DNA of 64,000 bases from Gongronella butleri. Taxonomy: Eukaryota > Mucoromycota > Mucoromycetes > Mucorales > Cunninghamellaceae. Made by a program: the position numbers and the translations under genes. The notes under the pieces were generated by a model, which had not been told where the DNA came from, made no database searches, and saw only the letters and a program-made list of their open reading frames with translations. Shown here piece after piece: positions 23,360-33,559 of this stretch. Position 1 is the stretch's first letter, and each line of letters opens with the position of its first letter. Where the stretch lies: assembly GCA_025201375.1 (NCBI GenBank), contig JAIWZP010000003.1, positions 248,001 to 312,000 of the forward strand, given 5' to 3'.

Positions 23360-24744
23360 ATGGCCACGGTTCCTGTTGATATTGAGCCTCATTCCGGCTT
23401 CCGGCTAAAGTAAAGCAGTACAAAAGGCAATCCATTGGTCCCTCTCTGACGCACACCTTTTTCCCGTTTTTTGTTTTTTCGACTTTTTAGAAAGAGACTG
23501 ATGCCTTTTGCCAAGGTGGACAAGCAATTGTTACAAGATCGGCTTGTGCCGTGCCACGAGCTTGCATCGCACGTTGCGCAATGGACATCAATTCGCGTGG
23601 GCCACAAGCCGGACGCGAATTGGGCGACACTGGCAATTGTGGAGCGCGTCATTGTAGGCGATGAGGCGGACCAGGTGCTGGTGGCGCAGCTGACGAATAT
23701 GCGCGGCGTCGTGTTTTACGCGTTTGTCACGGGCAAGGCGTTCAAGACGTACCGCGACAAGATCCCGATGGGCACGGTCGTTGGTGTGGCGCGTCCGACG
23801 ATTCTTCGCCCGGCCGACGTGCAAGCGCCCGTCGGATTGGGTGTGCAAAACGTGCATCAGCTGTTTTTGGTGGGTGTCAGCAAGGACATGGACCTGTGCG
23901 AGGCGTACGTGGGCAGCAATGGCAACGAGGACGACGCCAAGCGGTGTTCCGCCACAGTGGACCGCCGCTCAGGCACGCTGTGCGACAGACACACCATCCA
24001 CATGTGCGGCCAATCACGCAATGGCCGCATGGAGCTCGCGTCCGGTGATAGCGGCATCGAGATTGGCTGGGCAACCACCTCCGTCGACCGAAAAAACGGC
24101 CGCACAAATTATCAACGCTTGGACGCCGCACTTGCCACATCAGCACGTATAAAACGCACCTACACCTACATCGTCCCCGGAAAAGGGCCCATGAATACAA
24201 TGGCAAAAATCATCAACAAGACACCCACAGTCGACAAGGCAAAAGTCGAAAAGGACAAAAAGGCCTGGACGTAAGCTGACGGCCGTGGCTCAATGACAAA
24301 AAAAAAGGGGGGACAATGCGCTCATTTTTGACTTTTTTTTTTTTTCTTTCCTAGCAACTTTTTGGACGGAAGGACCGACCCTGGCGCCATGATGATTCGC
24401 AAAGTCAAGGGCATTGAAGAAAAAAAGCAAGGTAGAGACCATTTGAAACCGGGAGGAAACGTGTTTTTTTTTTTTTTTTTGCGAAAATCGCCCATTCACG
24501 CTGTTTATTAGTCAATGTGCTGTCCAAGGAGGCATTTCTCAAGATCCACAACAAGTCCAAGGTCGACAAGGAGGAAGAAGAGAAAAAGGTACAGTCGAAA
24601 GAGGCGCGTCAGGGGACATCGCTCACATGACCTTTCTTTTTTTACCAAAAGAAACGATCCATTGATGCTCTGCTGGCGCAGCAGGCGCGCAAAAAGCAGA
24701 AAAACGAAAAGGGCGAAAAGAGTGAGAAATTTATCTACCTTTGA
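23360..24744 (+). CDS. MCM10: Mcm10 DNA replication factor (short form)
   Basis: Five exons: 23360-23409, 23491-24270, 24355-24431, 24512-24588, 24652-24744. They sum to 1077 nt (358 aa). Mcm10 binds ssDNA, the CMG helicase and DNA polymerase alpha and is needed for origin firing. Joining exon 1 to exon 2 gives HSGFRLKKRLMPFAKVDKQL, the conserved start of the Mcm10 internal domain. An OB-fold (about 30–145) is followed by a CCCH zinc finger: Cys153, Cys169, Cys181 and His184. A Lys/Glu-rich C-terminus follows. Unlike animal Mcm10 there is almost no N-terminal extension, because the ATG lies 12 codons before the SGFR motif. A longer N-terminus would have to run into the shared promoter. Confidence 0.85.
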
Positions 24745-25379
24745 AGAAAGTAGCATTGTAAATAAACTGGCCTTGTGGAAAAAGGCCATGTGATACCACG
24801 CTTTTATTGGATGTCTCGAAACAGCGCTTTATTTGTTGGCCTCTAAATCAATACACGGATGGCTCGCATGGAAAGAGAATGTGCCAGTTCAACGAGCAAC
24901 GCAAAAAAAGGGAATACAATCGGCCGAAAGCGTTCAAAATACACAAAAAGAATAAAAATGGTCAATTTCCCCACAATTGCCTCTGATCGACACGATTTTG
25001 AATTAACACCACACATGCGCAGCAGATGGTTTGACTACCTACAGCAAGTTTGACACGTCTTTAGAGCTGTCGCGGCCTAAATTATAAAAAATGGTACTTT
25101 TACAACACATCAAGCTCAACTCACCAATCAAGTACTGCATGCTCCCCCTAAACGCGTCCCAACGTGAAATAGTGAGCTGGAAACTCCGAGTGGGACGCAG
25201 TTTGCTTACTGTTTTGCGTGATTGTCCCGCCCTACATGCAAATCAAAATAAAGTCGTGGTAGTGAGGAGCAATGAGCGATTTTAGATTAAATTTCAACGG
25301 CGAAATGCGTGGGGAAAATGCACCCGTCGGCCCGCGCTGACGAATCCACTAGCAAGAGAAGACCAAGTGCATGAATTTG
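24745..25379. other. Intergenic region after MCM10
   Basis: No gene seen. AATAAA-like signals follow the MCM10 stop (about 24760). The sequence becomes AT-rich with no splice-linked coding. Confidence 0.5.
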
Positions 25380-25860
25380 AACAGGGACCGACGCGTGGCA
25401 CTCGATGCCTGACGCGGTTTTTCACGAGTCAAAGTTGGCCCGCAAACAGGTTGCTCGCGTCAATTCGGTCTGGAACGCGGTTTTTACAGCGATCATCAAA
25501 ATCCACATACGCAGCAGATTATGCTCTTTCTGATGGTCTCTGTTTCGCTGCTCTGTGGCCAATTTTCGTCAACTTGACCTTGACGCGAAAAAAAGAGGCA
25601 GATTGCATTTTATGCGGAAACCAGTTGTTGCACCTCCTTTTTTTATTGCATTTCTATCGTTCATTGGCGTGATATGACCATGTGGTTGAAAGGCGTGGCG
25701 ATCTGAGAACCTAAATTTCACGTTTTTCAACGGGTCGACTCTACCACTTGGAAAATTGGCGATTTTTGACCATCCTCGTTGCGCGTGGTCCAGTGGCCGC
25801 AGTGCCAAGCATGTGAGCTCATTTGAACGACACGACATTGAATGCTGAATTCAAAGAGTA
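25380..25860 (+). repeat. Dispersed repeat R2, copy 1
   Basis: Aligns with the reverse complement of 46790–47250. Shared blocks include CTCTTTCTGATGGTCTCTG, CGAAAAAAAGAGGCAGATTG, GCGGAAACCAGT and CTTGGAAAATTGGCGATTTT. The two copies are inverted with respect to each other and 21 kb apart. Roughly 75–80 percent identical by eye in the best blocks. The short open frames (AADYALSDGLC here, AADHALSDGLC in the other copy) are parallel but do not look coding. Confidence 0.7.
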
Positions 25861-26956
25861 AATGTCCTTGTCGGCCATCATGTTTTACGACTGACGACCA
25901 AAAACCTCGCAAAACGCGATTTTTGCTATTTTCTGTGTTTGCTAGATATGAACCAGTTGCGACTGGAGGTTGAGAAACAAAACGGCAGTGAAGCGCTTTT
26001 GTGAGTCAAAAGAGCAAAGATTAAGGGACAGTCCAATCCCTACATTAAACGTGTTTTTAACAATTTTCCACTTTTTTTTGCCCGCGTCGCCCTATGACTC
26101 TATGACGGCACGGCTGACAGCAATGGCCAAATGTCGGCTATATTCTTACAGAGCCGTGACGTGATGGTGTACAAATAGCCGTAGCACAAAGAAGGATGGG
26201 GGAAGAAAAAAGGGGAACTCTCTTTTTTTTTTACGCGTTTCTCAGTGTCCGTACAATGGTTGAGATGAAAGATCGCATTGCTTTGAAATGGGCACGTGTT
26301 TCCACGAGCCAATGGGTGGCGAGCGTGTGGAAGGCGCGTACTAAAAAAAGGCATCGAAAAGTGGGTCGGGCCATTTGGACCCCCGTTTGACCTCCCCTGA
26401 GGCGGTCCCTGCCCCCCCCCACTTTTTTTTTTACTCTCCTCCCCTCCTCCCTTTCTTCTCCTTGGTCTGGATGCACATGACGAGATGAAATGTGTTGTCA
26501 ATGTCACCGCTTTTGAAAAAAAAATCGTGAGAAAGGAATAAAAAATCAGGGGCACGAAGCACGGGGGCGAGAAGAGTGCTAACGCGACACGGTGATGGTA
26601 CACACAATCACCCATTCATGATTGCTGGGGAAGAGGGGGGGGCGATGGGTCATTGTTCGTCGTGCAAATCGAGATCAAGCAAGCGTTGCTACATCGCCCA
26701 TTTTTTTTTTCTCTGTCTCTCTCTCTCTCTTCCTTTTTGCACATTGGAAATTCTATAGTCGCCCATCCGATGCATTTTTTGTTCATTCCCCTTGGTGTGG
26801 CAACTTGCTGTTTGGTGAGTGCTTTTTATTTTATTTTTTTTCTTCTTGATTCTTTTTTTTTCTTTCTCTTTTTTTGTTAGGTGTTTGCCCGCGTTTTGCT
26901 CTCCTTTTTTTTCTTTTTCCCTCTTTTTTTGATTTTACGTTGGGTTTTTTAGCAGG
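25861..26956. other. Intergenic region upstream of the cyclin-like gene
   Basis: No supported gene. From about 26700 the plus strand is almost pure pyrimidine up to the ATG at 26957, with a TTTTTTAGCAG just before the start. That could be a long pyrimidine leader or the acceptor of a 5'-UTR intron. Confidence 0.5.
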
Positions 26957-29568
26957 ATGGACTCTCAGAGCGGGGAGAGCGACTATTCTGTATGGCGTGC
27001 GCCGTTCCCAACGATCCCGGACAAGCTTGTGCAGCCGCTGCGCGAGGCGCTGCCCAAGCTGGACCAGGCGATCTCGTCGTCGGTGCCATCCGAGGCGGTG
27101 CCGTTGTGCCAGCAGCTGATGCACTCGTGGCTGCTTGCCAATCAATTGCGCGGTGGTGATGAGCGTCCGGCGCCACCCCAACAACATGTGGCCATCCCAC
27201 CACGCGCAAAGACAACGACAATGACCAACAAGATGGCCACCGCAACCATGTACTCGTCGCCGACGCCCTTTTCACCGCGTGCCTACCGGCAGCAGCAGCA
27301 GCAACAACAACAATTGTTACAGCAGCAGCAGCAGCCATTGCAACAGCAACAGTTGCATGCTCACGCGCCATCGGTATCGAAAAAGGGCAATGCGCAACGC
27401 CAATGGCTGCCATTTTATCCACGACGCAAACCAACGTCCGTGGCGCCCATGTACCAATCGCATCACGATGAATTGCATGCGGCGGGGTATCATCGGGAAG
27501 GAGAACGCGAGGCATTGGCACCTCAGGGCCAAACCGGTAAGAAAAAAAATATTTCCGATTGGCCCTCGAACAGCCATTACAGCAGCAACAGCAACAGCAC
27601 GACAAGTACTACCACCACCACCGCGTCGTCAGGCCAATTGCACGCTTTTGGCAAGCAACCACCACAAAAACAAGAAAACCCGCGGTACAAACGCAGTCTA
27701 TCGTTTTTCTTGTCGCGCTTGGGCGCCAAAGTGCGGCATTTGCTGCACCCGCCGCAGCGGACCCTGCCCCTGTCCAGCGCCTACACCATGCCCTCCCTAA
27801 AAAGTGCGTCCGTGCACCCTTCAGCATCCAATCACGTGATCCATGCCAAATTGGGCCAGGCCAGCACAACCAACAGCGACGACGCCAGCACCATCACGGC
27901 AGCAACACCAAAAATGACGGAAAAGACAGAAAAGACGGAAAAGACATCGACTAATAAAAAGGCATTGTCGCCTCTTCCCGTGGCCATGCGCGATTTGAGC
28001 GATTCCGACGATGTCGACTCGATTGGGCCCTTGACCACCATGATGGACAAGAACATGCTGCCTCCATTTGCCCATTCAGCCACCCAATGCACCTCCACTG
28101 CTACACCTACAGGCACAACAACAGCTTCAGGACCAGCCACGTACCATCCATTGACACAAAAAGACGCGACTCACTCGCCATTGACATTTGTCCACCGCGA
28201 TTTGCTCTATGACGCGTCTGCTCTGCACGCCGCGCCGCCGCCCGTGGCACATCTACACGACGATGATGATGACGACGATGACGATGTTCACATGGATGAG
28301 GAAGAGGATGACGACGACGATGATGATGACGATGACAATTTGCACGACGATGCGCATAATCTCAAGACGCCCTGGAGCCCGCCGGCATCGCTGACGCGCC
28401 TGCGCCCCGTGCCCACCAGCAAAACAGAGTCCGCCATGAACCATGAGCTGTCGGTTCCCTTTTTAAAACACGGCCTCGCCTCCAAAATCAGGCGCAAAAG
28501 CGTCGATGTCGACGACCTTGCGCAATATACCTCGCACACCGCGTCTTCCACCACCTTTGCCCTCCAGTGGCAACAAAAATTCCATGAAAAACAGCAGCCA
28601 AGGGAACGCATCGCCATGACTCTTAAGAGGTAAAAGAGATGAAAAAAAAAAAAAAAACGAAATTGGCACGAGAAACAGGAAAAACATCTCCACGGCCACT
28701 TAGTGGGGTGGGACGCGCTCGGTTATTTTTTTTCTTTTTTTTACGCGTTTTCGGTCGCTTGATTTTCTTTTTTTTTGAATTAGTGTGGCCTGGAGCTTGT
28801 ACGACACGATGCGCCGGAATCACCGGTACCAGCGGTTCACCTCAGACACGGCGTACGTGGCACATCCAAATCTCAAGCCGGGCGATTACAACAAGGCGCT
28901 CTTTGATGCCAAGCCTGTGTCCGAGTGGCGTGATATCTTCCACCAGATGGCCTATGTGTTTGATAAGGGCGAGGCAAGTGAGGCATTCGTGCCATGGAAA
29001 CAAGTAAAAAAAAAAGAGGCAACGACACGAAAAAAGGTCGGCTGACACAATTCCCCCCTTTTTTATTTTATTCATGTGAGTGTAGTTGAGCGCCGAACAT
29101 GCGATTATCACCATGATTTACATTGACCGTATGCTGGAGAATTCGCGGCAGCAGCTCTGTGAGGTGAATTGGCGCCTGATCCTGCTTGCTGGTTTGATCA
29201 CGTGTGTCAAGGTCTGGGACGATTGCGCCGTCTACAACTCAGATTTCGTCCAAATCTTCCCCGAGCTCGATATCCATCACGTGTAAGTTTTTTTTAACAA
29301 AAATGGCCCAATTGCACGTCTCCTGGCTTTGTGTACGCGTGTGCGACACTTTCACCCCCCCTGGGCCACACGACCACGTGGCAAAGGTGGACGCGTCGCG
29401 TCGCATTCATGCAAACCCATGGCGCCTCCATTCACTCCCTTTTTTTCCTCTTTATCTAGGGAGATGATCGAGCGACGATTCCTCGAGCACATCGATTGGG
29501 ACGTGTCGGTGCGATGTTCCTTGTTTGCAAGCACGTACTTTGAGCTGCGTGATTACCAATACCAATAA
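26957..29568 (+). CDS. Cyclin-Y-like (PCL/CCNY-type) cyclin with long low-complexity N-terminus
   Basis: Four exons: 26957-28629, 28784-29003, 29086-29282, 29460-29568. They sum to 2199 nt (732 aa). The C-terminal ~175 residues carry a cyclin box. Its signatures are AEHAIITMIYIDRML, VNWRLILLAGLITCVKVWDD, AVYNSDFVQIFPEL and ERRFLEHIDWDVSV. The set KVWDD plus FL-E-(I/L)-D-(W/F) is closest to cyclin Y, which activates PFTAIRE-type or Pho85-like CDKs. Animal cyclin Y is N-myristoylated, but no Gly2 is seen here. The ~555-residue N-terminal part is low complexity: poly-Gln (about 115–140), Ser/Thr-rich, and an Asp/Glu run (about 433–460). A weak intron-like stretch at 27537–27582 was not used because removing its 46 nt breaks the frame. 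Confidence 0.8.
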
Positions 29569-29843
29569 TTAAATCAAGCGACAGCACGTACAGACATATG
29601 CTCCATAAGAATCCAACGAGGGAGAGGGACTTTTTTTATTTGTCAATGGTAAAAACAGAAAAAAAATCGAAAAATCATGCATGACGCGCTATGAACATGA
29701 GGTGGTGGGGATGGCCTGTGGCTGTGAAAAGCAAGAGAACCAAGTGAAGAAAAGAGAAATCAAAATGTACACAAAAGGGAAATGAACGGATGGAAAGAAA
29801 AAAAAAAGAAGAGGGGTAAAAGAAAAAAAGGGGGGATAGAGGC
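29569..29843. other. Convergent 3' intergenic region
   Basis: A 275-bp A-rich interval between the convergent stops of the cyclin-like gene and the acidic-protein gene. No other feature seen. Confidence 0.5.
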
Positions 29844-30726
29844 CTAGTCAGCTCTTCGTCGCTTGTGTGCCTGGTCATCTTCATCGTCATTGAGTTCATC
29901 CAGCTCATCCTCTTCATCGTCATCGTCTGGCTGGAAGCGTCGTTTGACGGGAGTGTCATTGTCGGTGTCGAGATCGTCGTCCTGCATCGAACTTGGGTCG
30001 CGTTCCTCGGTGTCATCCTCGACCTGATCTCCCTCTTCGTCGTCCTCTTCATCTTCATCTTCGACCTCGGCTTCTTCGTCGTCATCATCGTCGGCCTCGT
30101 CGTCATCGTCATCGTCCTCTTCCTCGATGATATCTTCCTCTTCCTCTTCATCATCATCGTCGCCGCCACTGCTATTCTCGAGATCCACGCCCTCGTCCTC
30201 TAGGATGCTGATGAATTTCTGCGTTGCCTCGGCAAACAGTTCGGACACGTTGGATGGATCATCCATGTCAATCTCGTCGTCGGAGCCAACTACCGCGTGC
30301 ACGCTGATAAACCGCGTCGTCAGGTTGTCAAATAGGCCGTCGTCGCGCCGGAACAGGTGCTCGTACTGCTCTTGGAAGGACGCCTCTTTCGGCAGGCTGC
30401 GGATGCATTGAAGCAGGCTGGCGCGCTTCGCTTCCACCACAGAAAGCGGCAAATGTGCAAAATGCTTGTTCACCTCCTCCAGCTGCGACAGCAGTGCACC
30501 CTGGTACGCAAGGTCCTCTTGAGAGTATCTATAAAACATAAAAAAAAACGTGGCCATCAACATACTTCTGCCATGGAGCGTCTCTTTGGTTCCTTTTTTT
30601 TTCTGCGTGTGTTTTGTGTATGTCTCCATGTCTCTAGTGTGCTTACGTGTCTAGCACGGTGACGCGCGGCCGCTTTTGTAACACCTGTTCTACTAGTACA
30701 GTCACAAATTGTTCTGGTCGCTTCAT
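29844..30726 (-). CDS. Uncharacterised protein with highly acidic C-terminal half
   Basis: Two exons, 30726-30647 and 30528-29844, total 765 nt (254 aa). Residues 1–120 are a mixed helical-looking region (MKRPEQFVTVLVEQVLQKR, then SQEDLAYQGALLSQLEEVNK). From about 125 onward the protein is dominated by Asp/Glu runs and ends in a short basic motif HKRRRAD. That could act as a nuclear localisation signal. Acidic tails of this kind are common in histone chaperones and nucleolar proteins, but I recognise no family. The codon composition and the clean intron, phase-matched across AC|A, support a real gene. It diverges from the TCAIM-like gene across a 187-bp interval. Confidence 0.65.
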
Positions 30727-30913
30727 TGAAAAAAAGGCGAGAGAAAAAATGAAAAAGGGAATAAAAGAGAAAAGAGCGAGGAATGAAAAAAAAAAAAAAA
30801 AAAAGTCGCGCCGCGCTTCCCTTTTTCAGCTTCACATCGGGAAGGGAACGCAAAATAAGCCTCATCCCATTTTTTCTCTTTTTTTCGTTCTCTTTTTCTC
30901 TTTTTTCTTCTTT
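30727..30913. promoter_or_regulatory. Bidirectional promoter between the acidic-protein and TCAIM-like genes
   Basis: 187 bp between divergent ATGs, with an A run (30787–30804) and a pyrimidine-rich stretch before the plus-strand ATG. Confidence 0.45.
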
Positions 30914-31755
30914 ATGGCGAAGCACGTCCCTCGCGCGGCGGCGCTGATCAAGCCGTATTTGAACAAGGTGGTGCTTCAGGTGCACCCGGATTTTTTTGTG
31001 CACGACGCCAGCAAGAAAAAGCACAATGCGCAGGCGCTCCAGCAGCTTTACGACGTGTTGCACCCTATTTTACGACCACAGCAGCAAGAAACGCACAAAA
31101 AGCAAAGCGACCCCATCACGCTTCGCTTCTTCCGCAAGGGAAACAAAGGGCAGCAGCAACAGCAGCAGGCGCCGTCGGTCGTGTTTCAAGCCCCGGGGGA
31201 CGTGTGGCCCACGGTCCAGGACTTTTTTGAGTTGTGTGATCATCTTGCTGTGCCTATTCAGCCTTCCGACCGCCAGGCCGTGCGCGACACGGTCGCTCAC
31301 CTGCGCCAGCGGCTCCACAGGCACCCTGCGCGGTCCTTGCAGCAACAATTCGCCGACGCGCTCTACCAGGAACATCATCGCCACTATCAAAACGCGAATC
31401 ACAACGAAAACACCTGGACACCGACCGCCATCTTGCGCCAACCCCTGCTCATGTGCCATCCAGACGTCGACCAGGACCGCGTGGCCACTCAATTTGCCCA
31501 ATGGCTGCCACACCTTGAGCCTGCACGCTGGTGGGGCATACTGCCCACTCTTATTGTCCCGGAACACGACTACCACCGCGCAAGCGATAATACCTCAACC
31601 AAAGGCATCCTCGTCCTACACGACGCCATGACAGAAAAAGGTACACGCAACTTGGTACATAGCAACCAACCCTAACTTTTCCTTTTTATTACATAGACAT
31701 TCGCGCGTATCTCGGCCAACACTTGCAACAAAAGCTGAGAGAGCGCAGCGAGTGA
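30914..31755 (+). CDS. TCAIM/DUF4460-like mitochondrial protein
   Basis: Two exons, 30914-31640 and 31697-31755, total 786 nt (261 aa). The N-terminal block ALIKPYLNKVVLQVHPDFFVHD, followed by an Asn/Gln-rich helix (NAQALQQLYDVLHPIL), matches the J-domain-like DUF4460 of the TCAIM family (T-cell activation inhibitor, mitochondrial). HPDFF stands in place of the HPD of DnaJ proteins, which fits a J-like fold. The family's biochemical role is not settled. The mid-region has a Gln run at about 77–82. The C-terminus is basic and charged (LQQKLRERSE). The last intron splits Lys-Gly/Asp (AAAG|AC). No obvious N-terminal targeting peptide beyond a few basic residues. Confidence 0.6.
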
Positions 31756-32046
31756 CGCCGCTGCTATGGCAGCACGGAATACCCCCTTCATCTCTCTATA
31801 CCCACGCATCAACCGTCGAAATAAAATCATTCTTCATTTTATCGTCATCATGAGTCAACGGGTCTTGAAATGTAACAATATGCATCCATAAAAATGAAAT
31901 CATATGCCAGACACTGTTGCCATGACTACGATCACACACACAAAAAAAAAAAAGATGAAAGGATAAAAAGAAATACACGCGATTCATCCTTGTCGAGCAA
32001 AAAAAAAAAAAAAGCAATATTCACGAAGCAAAAATAATGACGATTA
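31756..32046. other. Intergenic region, TCAIM-like gene to tRNA
   Basis: AT-rich, with A runs at about 31942–31952 and 31999–32012. The second run lies downstream of the minus-strand tRNA and reads as poly(T) in its sense, which suits RNA polymerase III termination. Confidence 0.5.
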
Positions 32047-32117
32047 TGCGCTGACGGGGAATCGAACCCCGGGCCTCAGCTTGGAAGGCTAATATGTTGC
32101 CACTACACTACCAGCGC
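32047..32117 (-). tRNA. tRNA-Gly (anticodon UCC)
   Basis: On the minus strand the 71-nt cloverleaf has a seven-pair acceptor stem GCGCTGG/TCAGCGC (one G·U) and discriminator A. The D-arm is GTAGTGTAGTGGCAAC. The anticodon stem-loop has loop CTTCCAA, anticodon UCC. The T-arm has loop GTTCGATTC and stem CCCGG/CCCCG-type pairing. No intron and no encoded CCA. A T-run follows in the transcribed sense (A runs at about 31999–32012 on the plus strand). Confidence 0.93.
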
Positions 32118-33559
32118 CAATAATTGGTGACAAAATTTTCCCCTCATGGCGCTTCTTCAACATTTTCGGCTAAAATATCGGGCCGAAATTTGGGCCGCTT
32201 AATACGACACACCCATTGGTTGCTAGTTGGACATGCTGCTAGCTGCCACGGCCCCTACTACTCCCAAAAAAAAAAAAAAAAAAAAAGACATGCAATATCA
32301 GAGTGCCCAATGCCACTCACACACTCGATTGCTTTCATCCATTGTGAACGGACCCATGTGTCGATCGACTCACAAGCACGATGCAAACAAAAAAAGTAAC
32401 ACAGTCGGTGCGGGAACCAAAAAAAAAAAAAAAAAAAACACTGCCACATCGCCTTTGCGCTCGCCTCACGCTCGCTCTTTTTGCTTTTTGCCAAAACATG
32501 AACGATGACTACGACGCCAAAACAAAAAAATTACAGCACCTGGTATTCCCGCGTGATCTCTCACCGCAGTACTAACCAGGCCGTATTCTGGATCGCTGCA
32601 GAGATCGGACGGGATCTGGCGCTTTCAGAATCGTATGGCCGTAACATAGAAAGTTTTGAAATCAACCCTTTTTGATGCTAAATTTTGTCAATTTTTTTGC
32701 TGTTTTTCCTGCATTATCGAGTGCTCCTGGTCTTTGGCTTTTGTTTGAATCAAAAATGAGGCGATTTGGACGTGTTTTCGTTGACATTTGTGAAAATGAC
32801 ATGTCTACTTTTGCACCTGTGCACACCCCGATGCTGGCTGTTGACTCCGACAAGGGCGCACTTTTGTACACATCATATACAAGCACCGAGTGCTGTGCTT
32901 ATTCCTCCTGAACGCGTTTGCTTGATGCGCAACGCAAACCGCGAACGCAACGCTGCGATTTGCTATACGCTTTGACACGAACTAGCCAATCCGTTGCATC
33001 GCCACCGTAACCCCCGTTTATGATTTTTTTGAATGCCAAATTTGTGGTTATTTTTACTTGATTTCTTACAACAAGGCCCTTGATGTCTCACAACTGGCGA
33101 TTTTGCATGAAATTCAACACTAACCTCTGAAATTTGAGCCACGCGCGCACATGTCGACATGTTGCATGAACCCTTCTCTTCACTGCATCGCAACGGCCCT
33201 GTGCCGTGCTTCCATCAACTCGTTTTCAAAAGCGCACGCCTTGGAAACAGCTTCAAGACTCGATTTTTTTATAATCTTCTGATCTTGTGCTTCATTTCAA
33301 TCTTTAAAATGCAAGCCATCCAGGTAGGATAGAGCGGACTGCGGAGACGGCAACAGGGAACGTTTTTTACTCGGTATGACTGACACCTCCTAGAACGAGT
33401 ATGCCTTTAAAAGCCCAAATCACCAAGTAAAATATGCATTGTGTGTTTCACGACGCTACCGATATACTGTATCCATCAGATTTGACGAGGCGTGCTTGCA
33501 AGCGCACCGTGTCCTCCTGTATCTGTTTGAAAAAAAATCGGCCAGCTAGCGCCCGAGAA
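32118..33559. other. Intergenic region between the tRNA and repeat block
   Basis: No gene recognised. A runs lie at about 32264–32286 and 32417–32438. TACTGTA occurs at about 33466. From 32600 the base composition and decayed character resemble the repeat blocks. Confidence 0.5.

Noticed and set aside
27537..27582. Possible intron in the cyclin gene's first exon
   Set aside because: Donor GTAAGA and acceptor TTACAG exist, but the 46-nt length breaks the long open frame.
26949..27605. 218-codon minus-strand frame over the cyclin gene
   Set aside because: Antisense of poly-Gln and Ser/Thr codons. The plus-strand frame is spliced to a cyclin box in phase.
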